Part shown: positions 1 through 10,923 of the stretch, piece by piece | How positions within the stretch are numbered: the stretch's first letter is position 1 | Layout: the number at the start of each line of letters is the position of its first letter | From: Flammula alnicola | Taxonomy: Eukaryota > Basidiomycota > Agaricomycetes > Agaricales > Strophariaceae | Assembly: GCA_015499995.1 (NCBI GenBank) | Contig: JADNRV010000132.1 | Span: 62,001 to 126,000 of the forward strand | Direction of reading: 5' to 3' | DNA length: 64,000 nucleotides | The notes under the pieces: model-generated | The model's input: the letters and a program-made list of their open reading frames with translations, nothing else | Told to the model about the DNA's origin: nothing | The model's database searches: none | Position numbers and translations under genes: made by a program

Positions 1-605
1 CAAATTGGGTGATTTCAGGCCAACGCCAACGACGCTCGAGATCTCAGAAGTTGACCTGAAGTCAGTCATTATCGAATGGAACAATATCACCCACGTGCAA
101 GCCGGAGGTTTCACCATCGACGAATGTTGGGAACTCTTTCGAATAGCGCCGCAGATGACGCACTGCGTGCTGTTGGCGGTTCGCAAACCCCATGATCAGG
201 TCCCGATGCCCCATACTCCCATACTACACCCTACCCTCCAAGTTTCTCACTTACCAAGGGCCTCCCTCTTCATTGACATATCTTGTTGGAGACTCACAAG
301 GGGCCTCCCAGCTACAAACCCTTAAACTACACATTTCTCGCTACGAACGCGCAAGCCAGTTCAAATTGGGTGATTTCAGGCCAACGCCAACGACGCTCGA
401 GATCTCAGAAGTTGACCTGAAGTCAGTCATTATCGAATGGAACAATATCACCCACGTGCAAGCCGGAGGTTTCACCATCGACGAATGTTGGGAACTCTTT
501 CGAATAGCGCCGCAGATGACGCACTGCGTGCTGTTGGCGGTTCGCAAACCCCATGATCAGGTCCCGATGCCCCATACTCCCATACTACACCCTACCCTCC
601 AAGTT
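1..605 (+). repeat. 361-bp tandem duplication (units start at 1 and 362)
   Basis: Bases 1-244 and 362-605 are identical as read. The junction is near 244/245, where the first copy leaves the expected coding sequence and re-enters upstream sequence (the YLVGDSQGAS coding block) that belongs about 100 bp before the repeat. The left edge of the first unit lies outside the window. Confidence 0.85.
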
Positions 606-1235
606 CTTGAGCTAGACAGGGTGTGTCACCTCTTTTCCGATCATGTCTCCCTTCCCTCTCTACAAAGCTATACGTGTCACGTTGACGGTGGTCATTTTGA
701 AACTGAGAGCCTTATATCGCTTTCCTTGCGATCCTCTTGTTCCTTGCAGACGTTGGTACTTTCAGGCGTGAAGTTCGACGTCGCAGATCTTGTCAAGCTA
801 TCTCGAGTGACGCCTGATCTCCGTCACCTAGATTTAGCGTTATACTACGAATATGGCGCAGATGTCAATGTCATGGAACGCATTTTTCATCGCTTCTCCA
901 ATGCTTTCAGCATCACCAGCACCGACTCGGAAACCAATCACGCCTTCTTTCCTCAACTGCAATCCATGGCATTCACAGGGGTGATGCCTCTTGACTACAA
1001 GTTGGTGCTAGACATTTTCGGCTCTCCCTCCGACCTACAGAATCTTCATCGACGGCCTTTGCGCGCTCTCACGCTTTCTTCAACCAAATCTCAGCAAAAA
1101 AACCCCATCGATAAAGATACCCTTAGCCGGATGTTATTGTTGATTGCACAAGGAATCGAATTAAAGATCCAGCAGGAATATTACGGAATCGACATCCTCC
1201 AGCAATCCATAGAATTTCACGCGCGCCGCGAGTGA
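1..1235 (+). pseudogene. F-box family protein, 3' part, with internal 361-bp tandem duplication
   Basis: The window opens inside a gene closely related to F-box genes A (3592) and B (8528 onward); the F-box end is outside the window. The C-terminal substrate-binding half is present: the block around IEWNNITHVQAGGF, the DECWELFR block, the SCSLQTL and VTPDLRHL repeats and the terminal KDTLSRMLLLI block. Bases 1-244 are repeated exactly at 362-605. The unit is 361 bp, which is not a multiple of 3, so the first copy runs to a stop near 325 and the second copy is read in another frame to the stop at 1235. A gene with this duplication cannot give a full-length product. Either it is a recent pseudogene or the duplication is an assembly artefact. 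The stop at 1233-1235 matches the family's usual C-terminus. Confidence 0.75.
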
Positions 1236-2287
1236 GGGAGGGTCTGGGTCCCACATCTAATTCTTCGTCTGAAGCATTGGGCAAGGAGTTGTAAAGGATT
1301 TCACCCTCTAACTATCTACCATCATATTATATTAGACGAAATTTTGTGTCCTGGACTTTATTTTGGCCCAAGCATCCAACTGAAAATCTTCTTTAATTAG
1401 TTTTCCGCTCGTACATTCGGACTCATAGCTGAGCTCTTTATTCATTCAAAATAGAGAACTACTACATCATGATATGCATTCTCCAGATCCGGCCACGAGA
1501 AGGGAACTCAAGGAATAGCGAATTCTGCGTGATCGAAGCGGCTTGATATCGATTTCCATCTCACGCTAGAAATCTGCGAATATCATCGTCAATAGCTGCC
1601 CCATGAAAGTCGATAGACGACGGTAGAATAAGTCGATAGACGACGGTAGAATATCGTCGCAATCCCATCGAGAACCTCGCCGGCATTTGGAGCTTGATTC
1701 CTCGTCGCACGAGTGGCACCAATTGAAGAACGTCCAGATCGGCTCATCCGGCTTCTTCTCAATTTCAATATGGATGTTGCATAGAGGCCGCCAATAATGA
1801 GTTGCCTGAGGCCGTGTCATTGCTACAAAAAGTTGGGTGGGGGATCGCCGTCTTGGGACCCAAATATGCGGGATACATACTCCCAACAAAACACTTGCGG
1901 CCCAATGATCAAGTCTTTAAGGCGAGGACCTCTCCGCCAGAGAAAAGCAGAAATAGGAATCCGGCGATGGCATGGATGAGAGAAGGTTGTTGAGTTCGTG
2001 GGGTTCGACTTCGATATGATTCTGGATTAACGCAAACCATTTCAATCGGCAAACCGAGCGTGCGGAGTGGGATACCATGATGTCCATCAGCAAGTTATTG
2101 GCAGAAGTATGTGTTCAATGTTTCGTGGCTGGGAACGACGTTCATTCAAAGAATATGCTTGTGTCGCCCGCAGAGAGGCTATGGTCAAATAGGAGTTCAC
2201 GAAGGAAAGGGTGTTGCTATTGAGATTTGTGAAGCCGGGGTTCGCTTAGCGGTACGCGGGCGGAAGCCTTATCTTAACATTCATCGC
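1236..2287. other. Intergenic / unrecognised stretch
   Basis: No gene is recognised. It holds the 3' flank of the partial F-box gene, a perfect 23-bp tandem repeat (1608-1653) and short open frames near 1800-2000 and 2110-2290 that look like worn-out coding sequence but match no family I can name. Confidence 0.5.
1608..1653 (+). repeat. Perfect 23-bp tandem repeat, two units
   Basis: Units 1608-1630 and 1631-1653 are identical and contain the core CGATAGACGACGGTAGAATA. Two copies only; probably a slippage duplication. Confidence 0.9.
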
Positions 2288-3412
2288 AGTTCCTCGATCA
2301 CCATCAGCACCAGACAGCGATGGCGCACTGGCAGACCTGGGGAGGTTGAAGAAGCTGAATTTAAGGAACTATGCCGCGCCGGCTGGGTACGCTGGTTCGG
2401 GCGCTGGTGCTGCGACTCAGACTCAGACGAACACCAATAGCGCCTCGGGTGTTAGCCATGCCTTGTCGACCTCCTCGATGTCTTCTGTCGACTCCAATTC
2501 GAGCTCGATGACGACGAGCACAAAGTCGACGCCGTTACAGACGCCTACGCAGGAGGATGACGATGACGACGGCCATGCGGTGTATGTGCACAAGGGCGCG
2601 AGGCACGATGTGGAAGTGAACGTGCTGCGCGAGGAGTTCGAGGAGGCGGAGGAGACTGCGCTGACGCCTACGTTTAGAGGCAGGCCTGGGGGGCCGACGT
2701 GGGGCGCGATGGTTCCTTGCTACACTGTCGCCGTCTGCGCCGTCGCCTTCCTCATTGTCGTTGTCGTCAATGACGTCTACTGTGGGCCCGGAGATGGGCA
2801 TGAGCCCGGCGTTCTCTGCGATGTCGGATATGGATATCGGTCTTGGGCGGCCGCTGCACCCTGTGGGTCTGGGTGTGGCGTCTGCTGCTGCACCAGCCCA
2901 AGCGCGTGGTAGAAATGGTGGGGGAAGCCCTGGATTGTATTGGCCGTGGGGCTCGTTTGGGGACGTGGAGGACAAGATGAAGGGGAGGATGGGGGGGAGG
3001 AGGCGATGCGGAAGCCCAAGGATGGTCATGAGCAGAAGAAGTCGGAGGAGATGAAGACGCCGCCGTTGTCTTCACCTGTGGTGTCTTTGTTGATGGGTAT
3101 CAAGGAGAAGAGCATGGCTGGCTCGGGTTAATGGGTTCTGGTCCTGGCTCTGGTTTTTGGCTAGCTTATGCCGCCGCAGCGCAGGAAGGGCGCCATCATC
3201 ATCACCACCATCAGCAGCAGCAGCATCGCCGAGGAGGTTCGAGCTCTGAAGTAGCCAGAGCACCGACGGCGACTGCAAGCTTCAGTCTTGGTAGTGTTGT
3301 TTCATTGTCATCGACGGACAGCGGAGGTGATTCTGGATCGGCAATGCCAATGGAAGTAGCGGGATCAATCGATCAAGCGTGGCAGTGCACCTCTGATAAC
3401 TTCTTCCCCTGA
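2288..3412 (+). pseudogene. Decayed low-complexity (Ser/Thr/Gly/His-Gln-rich) coding region
   Basis: Coding-like sequence continues across three frames. From about 2288 to 2720 one frame reads a Ser/Thr-rich segment, an acidic run (five Asp near 2558-2575) and a Glu-rich stretch. From about 2755 a second frame carries the Gly/Met/Ala-rich continuation. After about 2990 a third frame ends near 3131, and the tail to 3412 contains a His/Gln run (HHHHHH then QQQQ, 3193-3228). Each frame stops shortly after the next takes over, the pattern expected of a gene broken by single-base indels. GC content is higher than in the flanks. No domain is recognised and the 5' part is missing or unrecognisable. 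It could instead be one gene carrying sequencing indels. Confidence 0.4.
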
Positions 3413-3591
3413 CACCACACTGACGAAGTCTTGTATCTACTACTAGAACGCTGCTTGATCGTGACACTCAGACTTTTAATTCAGTGCAGCAGTTCAAGTT
3501 GGTGCATTTCGATCGCTCATAATAATGGCTATGATTGTTAACAGCTTTTGCTGAAACAGATTAGACAGATTCTCGCCCTCAACTAACGAAA

Positions 3592-5184
3592 ATGTCATAC
3601 CATTGCCCCTTCTGCCGAAGCACGGAAACCCATGGCGTCTACGATAACGCCTCTCTTTGCTCCAAAAATTTGAATCTAAACCCCTGCGATCCATGCAAAA
3701 GGCTAGCAGAACTCGAAATCCAGATCATCAAAGCGAGGGAGACGCTGCTCGAGATGCAAAGAGAGGCCCAAAGGCTGAAATCCGAGATGAACTACAATCA
3801 CGACCACCTTATTCACCGACTCCCTCCAGAAATCTCATCCGACATCTTCCAGCTCTGCATTCCTCGTGAAATGGCAGGATTTGCCCCAGTAACCCTGTCA
3901 TCTGTATGCCAAAAATGGCGACAGATTGCCCATGCGACACCTCAACTCTGGACGACTATTGTTTTTTCAGATGGTCTCCAGTACCACGACGAACTCTCGG
4001 TATCCCGTTTGGTGCAGGAGTGGATAGATCGATCCGGACAACTTCCTTTGTCGATTGTTCTTTTCGTTAAACTCAAGGACGGGTCCTGTTACGTCAATCA
4101 GGATGTGATAGCGGTTATCAATCAATGTTCCAGCAGGTGGCGAGATCTCATTTACGAAGGCTCTCCTTATTCATTGCGATATCTTGTTGGAGACTCGCAA
4201 GGGGCCTCACAGCTACAAAACCTTAAACTACATGTTGGTGTGGCCCATTGGCCATTCAAATTGGGTGATTTCAAGCCAGCGCCAACGACGCTCGAGATCG
4301 CAGGATTTGACCTGAAGTCGGTCGTTATCGAATGGAACAATATCACCCACATGCAAGCCAGTCCTATCTACGTCGACGACTGTTGGGAGCTCTTTCGGAT
4401 AGCGCCACGGATGACGCACTGTGTGCTGCGGGGTGTTCTCGAAAGCAAGGCACGAAACCCGTTCCCCAGGCCCAATACTCCCATATTACACCCTACGCTC
4501 CAAGCTCTTGAGCTGAGCATCAGAAGCGATGTGTTCGACCTCTTCCACAAGAATGTCTCCCTTCCCTCCCTACAAAGCTATACTTGCGATGTCCACGGTG
4601 ATCGTTTGGAAACTGAGAGCCTTATATCGCTTTTCTTGCGATCCTCTTGTTCCTTGCAGACGTTGGCACTTTCAGACGTGAAGCTCGATGTTGCAGATCT
4701 TGTCAAGCTTTCTCGAGTGACGCCTGACCTCCGCCACCTAGGTTTAGCATCGTACTACAGATATCCAGGTATCACGGAAAGCATTTTCCATCGCTTCTCC
4801 AATGCTTCCATCATCACCAGCACCGACTCTGAAACCAATCATGCCCTCTTTCCTCAACTGCAATCCATAACATACAATGGGGCGTTGCCTCGTCCTCGTG
4901 ATTGGAAGTTGGTGCCAGACATTTTCGGCTCTCCCTCTGATGTGCACAATACCCATCGACGGCCTTTGCGCTCTCTTACGCTTTCTTCACCCCTAGTATC
5001 TCGGCAAAAAAACGACCTTATCATCGATAAAGATACCCTTAGCCGGATGTTGTCGTTGGTTGCACGCGGAATCAAATTAAAGATCGAGCAGGAAAATCCC
5101 AGAGTCGACGTCCTGCAGCAGTCTATAGAATTTCACGCGGACGACTCGGTTTTGGGGGAGAGTCGGCGTGGATCCCACACATAA
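3592..5184 (+). CDS. Coiled-coil F-box protein (gene A), single exon
   Basis: 530 residues, intronless, starting at the ATG at 3592 in good context (AAAATG). Residues 5-35 hold a five-cysteine motif (C5xxC8, C23, C32xxC35). A predicted coiled coil follows at about 36-66, and then an F-box-like domain at about 74-122 (HRLPPEISSDIFQLC, then SSVCQKWRQIAHATPQLW). The remaining ~400 residues are leucine-rich and irregular, the layout of Agaricomycete F-box proteins that are inferred to bind SKP1 through the F-box and a substrate through the C-terminal part. It is the closest full-length relative of the partial gene at 1-1235 and of gene B. The substrate is unknown. Confidence 0.88.
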   Translation: MSYHCPFCRSTETHGVYDNASLCSKNLNLNPCDPCKRLAELEIQIIKARETLLEMQREAQRLKSEMNYNHDHLIHRLPPEISSDIFQLCIPREMAGFAPVTLSSVCQKWRQIAHATPQLWTTIVFSDGLQYHDELSVSRLVQEWIDRSGQLPLSIVLFVKLKDGSCYVNQDVIAVINQCSSRWRDLIYEGSPYSLRYLVGDSQGASQLQNLKLHVGVAHWPFKLGDFKPAPTTLEIAGFDLKSVVIEWNNITHMQASPIYVDDCWELFRIAPRMTHCVLRGVLESKARNPFPRPNTPILHPTLQALELSIRSDVFDLFHKNVSLPSLQSYTCDVHGDRLETESLISLFLRSSCSLQTLALSDVKLDVADLVKLSRVTPDLRHLGLASYYRYPGITESIFHRFSNASIITSTDSETNHALFPQLQSITYNGALPRPRDWKLVPDIFGSPSDVHNTHRRPLRSLTLSSPLVSRQKNDLIIDKDTLSRMLSLVARGIKLKIEQENPRVDVLQQSIEFHADDSVLGESRRGSHT

Positions 5185-5621
5185 CTCTTCTTCTAACCTG
5201 TTTGGCGAGGAATAGTAAAGATATCACCTTGTAGAAATTCCTCATTGTATCTCGGCACCCAAAAATTTGAGTCCTGAATTTTATTTCGCCCTGAGTTAAC
5301 CCAGAGCTGAACGTTGAACGTTGAACAGTCACCTGAAATTCATCCCTACTGGAATCATGTTCGGCTGAGCCTTTTTACTCATTCAATGTAATAAATCATT
5401 ATATAATAATGCATGTAACGTGTCGGGTCGATTGGCCAGGACGCCTCAGAGGAAGTGAGCTCCCTAACAAAGCAGTATGGGAACCCTATCGATTATTGAG
5501 TTATTCGAAAAGATTTTATTCATCTACAAAGTAGAGCATCGAGAGCACTAGCAAAAAAAAAGGTTTGAGCAAGGCAACAAACCGTGAGCAGAGAATCCGA
5601 TTCCAAGAAACCTTTCGACGT
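5185..5621. other. Intergenic, convergent 3' ends
   Basis: Lies between the ends of F-box gene A (plus) and the cohesin-loader gene (minus). It has A/T-rich 3'-UTR-like sequence and a short doubled motif (GAACGTT) near 5309-5322; nothing else was seen. Confidence 0.6.
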
Positions 5622-8070
5622 TTATTCCACCTCCACGAACTTCCTCTTCTGCACTCTTACCACCGCCTCCTTAAATTTCTCGTTAGTCGCAGCTTGCTTT
5701 GATGCTCCTTGCTCGTCTGCAGCGCGTCGTTTCAGTTCTACACGAAATGAATGCGTCAGACACGAATGATATCGCTGAAAGTGTTAAAATTTATCCTGAC
5801 CTAAAGAGCGTTCACCAATCCACAACCTCAGATGCGCATTGCCCACACCATCTCCGGAGCCTGCAACGGATGCTTGGGCGGCACCCTTCCTCAACTCTGC
5901 ATTCTTCGCCGTCTTCGGTTGTGCTCCAAGACCAGCCGCTAGCTGCTCGGCAGTGCTCAACATACTTTCCGCATGCTCCGTCGAGGTATGCACATACTGC
6001 GCGGCGACGAGGGCTAGTACAAGAGCACGGAGGTGGTTGTCCTGAGCACTAGTGGATAGGTTGAGAGCAGTGCGTAAATGTCCTCTAAAGACAGCGTCAG
6101 TCGCAGGGAAACATAAAAAGAAAATAATAGAAGCAGACGTACTTGGCCACCAAGAACTCTTTCGAAAGACACGCCGCCAGCACCGCTCCAATGGCTTGTA
6201 AAGTTCCTCCTAGACCCTCACACTCCTTGATAACTTCCGCGCTCGTCTTTCTGAGCGGCTTCATCTCCCTCTCCCACTCGACTTCGTCCGTGAATTCGCT
6301 GGCAAGGCCAACGCGGAGCCACACCTCTCCGGCACGGGCAGAAACATTGACCAGTGGTCTTCGCAGCCGTCTTCTTCATCACTTTCGCTTTCCTTCTTCG
6401 TCGTCCGTCTCCGAGAAAGAATGGCTGCGACTTGGTAGCATTTCAGTGCTCTCTCCGTGCGGCCAAGGGCATGAGCGAGATGTGCTTGATGAAGTGTTAT
6501 TCGCCCACTGTAGATGGAGAAGAGGCTGTGCGTGCGTGTGTGCGCAATTAGTTGGGCTAAGTGCTGAAGAGAGAATAAGTAGGTTATGGGGCTTAAGGTC
6601 ATGAAATGCGTCCACTACACATTCAGCATCGTCGAATTCACTTCGTGAGATTGATACCTAGGCGGCAAGCGTCAATTAATATACGCGAAATCCGAAGGTA
6701 GGGACTTACCCAACGAGCTCGCAAATCATGTCGGCCTTCAGTTTATGCATCCTATCGTAAAACCCTTTCACATCCACGGTTGACGCCCATGGAGGACTAA
6801 AACACAGATAAGCACCTTGCATCACGAAGAACGAGAAAGAAACTTACGTGGCACCTCTTCCTCAACTCCTTATCAACCACTAATATACCTTCATTTGCGA
6901 ATAACTTGCGTTTTGGTTTCCGTCCTACCGGTCGCGCTTCGAGACGCTACTGACGAGGAATCCAAGAGCGAAGATGACGCGCGGATGCGTCACTTGGACA
7001 CGTAGGGGTGGGTCGGGTAGTTCCACTTCGACAATCCCACTGGCGCCGAATGCATCCATCGCTCCACCGTCGAGCATATCATGTAATTTCTTTATCCGCG
7101 ACTGGGCTTCGCGCTGTCGCCCACGTATGTGTAGTAGAGTACGCCGATGATAGACATGGATGATGAGACCTTTCAAGGTTCGTCTTGCCGATAACGAGAG
7201 GTTGCTGATTAGCGGTATTCTTCGATGGTTCGAGTTCCGAGGAGATGGCGAGACCTTTTCGTTGTGCCCCAGCGTTTCTCCCACTCTCGTCCAAAAGCCA
7301 TTTTGAACGAGGTCGCGTAGTTCGAGCACCATGGTAAGCTGGGCAACTTCGCGGTGTTTATTCCGTATGGCTAGTGCATGAAGATCTTTTATGGCCCCTA
7401 AGGCCTTTAAATTGGCCCAGGAGGGCGAGTAAGGCCCCGAATCGTCGTCCTGCGAGATGCCTGAGAGACTGGTGATATAGGCCAGGTGGGCGGAGTATGT
7501 GATGTGTGGAGGATCAGACGGGAGAATAAAGTTGGTGAGAACCTTCCTGAGCGTATTTTGCGCCAGCTTGGGATTCTGTTGATGCAATGCAAGGCGAGCA
7601 GAGAGCCTGGTGATTAGGGGTTTGTAGATCCTAAGAGATGGGTGCTATGCAATGATTAGTCGCTTCCTTGGGCAAGAATTGGTTGATAAAACATACTTTC
7701 TGCGCTATCATAAGCTATAGAGGATATCAGTTATGATTTGACGCGTCAACTAGGGCTCTGCGAGACGCACTGCTTTCGTGATTGCCCTCCCGACCTCGCT
7801 TTCGATCCCAGGCTCGTCCAGTCCAATCCTGAGCCCAATCTCGGCCAGTCCTGTCCATGCCCGACATTCCACAGTCGCATCGAGGTTTGGTAAAGAGAGA
7901 CATTTCCGCAGTGCGAACAACGTCAAGAACAGCGAACGCGTATGGTTCCGGTGTGTCGGCGGGTGCACCAGGAAATGGGGCAGAGAAAGCAGGAGAACAT
8001 CAGACGGTAAAGTTCGGAATTCGGGGTGTTCTAGTTTCTGTCTTTTAAACGGCCTAGTGATATCTTCCAT
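5622..8070 (-). CDS. MAU2/SCC4-type cohesin loading factor, with several apparent frame breaks
   Basis: Predicted partner of NIPBL/SCC2 in loading cohesin on chromatin; a TPR-like helical repeat protein (Cohesin_load family). Start ATG 8068-8070 (MEDITRPFKRQK). Exon 1 is 7771-8070, exon 2 is a proposed 18-nt exon 7697-7714, and exon 3 begins at 7644. Family-like blocks are ARLALHQQNPKLAQNTL, the HLAYITSLSG and ALAIRNKHREVAQLTM segments, VGRKPKRKLFANEG, ALGRTERALKCYQ and HLRTALNLSTSAQDNHLRAL near the C-terminus. The proposed last exon ends at the stop at 5622. The frame shifts by one base near 6928, 6709 and 6351, each time as if one base of a short C/G run were missing, and the join near 6845/6803 is also out of phase. 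The cohesin loader is essential in the fungi studied, so this is either a dead copy or assembly error. The family call is by pattern recognition, not alignment. Confidence 0.68.
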
Positions 8071-8375
8071 GATTCGAGTTGTGTACTCAAGAAAGTTCGA
8101 AGGAGAGTTGGCGCAAGAGGAGGTGACATCAAGGCGTGAAGTCACGCCAGTCACCTCTGTGACATGTCGCGTTCTCGTCAACACTTTCTTCAACCACTGA
8201 GTACTGACTTTCAACGTTTCGACCTCGTTGTTGTTGCAAATTCTAGAACCGTACGTATCCCGGAACTTTCACGCCACCTGAGACTTTTTACCTTCAATTA
8301 TAGGAATTTTCTCGCGTAATTTGTTCTCAAACTCAAAGTCTAAAATATTTATCTCAGGTTCCGACACCTCGACTC
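8071..8375. promoter_or_regulatory. Divergent intergenic region between cohesin loader and F-box B
   Basis: A 305-bp head-to-head spacer that must carry both promoters. No clear TATA box or other element was recognised. Confidence 0.45.
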
Positions 8376-10156
8376 ATGATGATGCAAGCGTCAAATCGGT
8401 CCGTATCAAGTCCACATAATAAAAGCCACATTTTTTGACGTTTAACAGCGGAACAGATACTCGTCCTCGAACAACGGCTGTACAACGGCAAACAAATGTA
8501 TCACACGAGTGCGCTCTCTGCGGAAGTATGCAAAACCAGGACATCGACGACAACGACTCTTTTCGTTGCGAGATAGCGAATATGAACCCTTGCGATCCAT
8601 GCACAAAACTGGCCGAACTCGATGTCCAGATCTCCAAAGTGAAGAAGGCCCTTGCCAAGATGCAGAGAGAGCGCCGAAATCTAAAATCGAAGATAAACTA
8701 CAGTCACGACCGATTTATTCATCAACTTCCTCCAGAGATTTCGTCCGAAATCTTCCATCTCTGCATTCCTGAACACATTATCGATATAGACCTTCAATAC
8801 GAACCCAGGGAAAATGCCATATCCGCTCCATTAATCTTGTCATCTGTATGCCAAAAGTGGCGACAGATTGCTCAAACGACGCCTAAACTTTGGACCTCTG
8901 TCCCTCTTCGCCTGAGTCCGAAAAACCACTCCTCCCTACCCCAACTGGCAAAGGAATGGATAGGTCGATCTGGCCAACTTCTGTTGTCAATTAGACTTTT
9001 CGTTCATCCTGGCTTTCTCACCCATACCGCCTTTCGCCCTTTGATTGCGATTATCAATCAACATTCTACCAGGTGGAGACACCTGAATTACGAAGGCCCT
9101 TCCTCTTTATTGTCGGATCTTGTTGGGAACTCGCGAGGAGCCTCCCAGCTACAAACCCTCAAATTACGCCCTTCTGCCTCTAGATCTGAAGGGCGCTTCA
9201 AATTGACTAATTTCAAACCAGCGCCAGCCATGCTCGAGATCTCACAACTTCGCCTGAAGTCGGTTGTTATCGAATGGAACAACGTCACCCACGTGAAAAC
9301 CATCCATCTCCACATCGACGAATGCTGGGAACTTTTTCGGAGAGCGCCACGGATGACGCACTGTCTGCTGGAGGACATCCGCAAAAATCAACTGCATGAT
9401 CAGTTTCCGATGCCCCGTACTCCAATACTACACCCTACCCTTCAAGTTCTTGAGCTGGTTCCCTCTATCTACTATAATGATCTCTTCCTCGATAATGTTA
9501 TCCTTCCCTCTCTACAAAGCTACACGAGCCACGGGGACGGTCGACCTCTAAACACTCCCAGTCTCGTATCGCTTTTCTTTCGGTCCTCTTGCTCCTTGCA
9601 GAAGTTGTCTCTGTTAGACGTGAAGCTCGATGATACAGATCTTGTTTATCTATCTCGAGTGACGCCTGAGCTCCGCCATCTGAAGTTAAAGTTGTACGCA
9701 TGTGGCGCATATTTTACGGAACGTATTTTTCGCCGCTTCTCCGAAGCTTTCAACGTTGTCGGCGACGACACAGAAATTCAACAAACCTTCTTTCCTCAAC
9801 TACAATCCATGACATTCCAAGGAACAATGCCTTCTGATTGGAAGACGGTGCCCGACATTTTTGGCTCGCCCTCTGACATACACAATCCACGTCGACGGCC
9901 TTTGCGCTCGGTCGCCCTTACTCTTTCTCCGACCCTAACTGAGCCATACTGCGACCTTATGATAATCGACGAAGATACCCTTAGAAGAATGCTATTGCTG
10001 GTTGAGCAGGGAACCGAATTGAGGATCGAGGATATGTCTACCGACAAGGACGTCCTTCAGCAATCCATCGAATTTTACGCGCGCGACTTCACATTGGAGG
10101 AGAGTCAGGGTCCTACGTCTAATTCTTCATCTGCAGCGTTGAGCGAGGAGCAGTAA
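8376..10156 (+). CDS. Coiled-coil F-box protein (gene B), two exons proposed
   Basis: Close paralogue of gene A. Proposed exon 1 is 8376-8398 (three consecutive ATG codons), the intron 8399-8448 (50 nt, GT-AG) and exon 2 8449-10156, giving 576 residues in frame. Without this intron the first in-frame ATG is 8528, which would remove the first CxxC. The five-cysteine motif (CALC, then C, then CDPC) is followed by a coiled coil and an F-box-like domain (HQLPPEISSEIFHLCIP, then SSVCQKWRQIAQTTPKLW). The leucine-rich C-terminal part ends in a Ser-rich tail. The ATG at the position equivalent to gene A's start survives (near 8494) but is out of frame, so the present start looks recruited after the old one was lost. 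Function is inferred to be SCF substrate receptor, target unknown. Confidence 0.82.
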
Positions 10157-10281
10157 AGTATAACTAATTTCTATGATATCGTGGCAGCCACGGTTTTTTG
10201 TCATGAACAATATTTCGCCCTGAGTACGGCCAGAGCTGAACAACCTACTTACTGTTCCCTACTTAGTTTTCCACCCGGATC

Positions 10282-10920
10282 TTGTGCTCTTCCTTCTTTC
10301 TATCTAAGAAATTGCTAGTGATATGTTACCCTCAAAATCCATATTCCGATTCCGACGGGCTTTGGCCATTTCCCTGTCGGATTCTCATTTTTCGTCAAAT
10401 GGACCCCCTGCTAATCGTCAAATTTCCCTCAATTCCATCGAAATTGAGTGGAACAATGTCCCCTACGTAGAAACAGAAAGTTTTCACATCGATGAATGCT
10501 TCGAGCTCCTGTGACGATCTCCGCGGATCGTGAATTGTGCACTCCTGGGGGTTCAAGGAATAGCCACAATATCTGAAACCATCGTCGTTCATCCCACCCT
10601 GCAATCATTGTCTTTTTTTAATCAACATAATACTTAGTGCCAACATCTTCCTTGACGGCGTATCATGTCCTTCCATGACCAGCTTCAGCTACGCCGCCGA
10701 TTCATATGCAGTAGAAAGAGACACCATTATATCCTTCTTAATTCGCTCGGGTTGTTCTCTGCGCCATATCACCATTGAGCGCTATTTGTCTGACACAGAA
10801 GCTTTCCTCCGGGTCCTCAGAACAATAACGGCACTACAAAACCCATCATTGAAGGATCCAAAATCATCTGTACTGTACATGATGCAGTCATTCTACTTAG
10901 TCTTTAACTTGAAGTCGTTA
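10282..10920 (+). pseudogene. F-box family pseudogene (C), D/H subgroup
   Basis: Remnant of the central part of a D/H-type F-box protein. The frame from 10323 contains LNSIEIEWNN and FHIDECFELL and then meets a stop at 10512-10514. Further stops and frame changes follow, and the frame from 10675 contains ISFLIRSGCSLRH and LRVLRTITALQ, matching gene D's SFLIRSGCSLHFL and QVLRATPELQ blocks in order. The N-terminal half including the F-box is absent, as is the C-terminal end. It abuts the 3' end of the minus-strand gene at 10924. Confidence 0.75.
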
Positions 10921-10923
10921 GTA

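Noticed and set aside
3193..3230. His6-like run suggesting a cloning tag or vector sequence
   Set aside because: It is part of a CAT/CAC/CAG repeat tract leading into a Gln run inside fungal low-complexity sequence; no vector sequence nearby.
8435..8527. N-terminal extension of F-box B starting at 8435
   Set aside because: The codon is TTG, not ATG; a spliced upstream exon (8376-8398) explains the open frame better.
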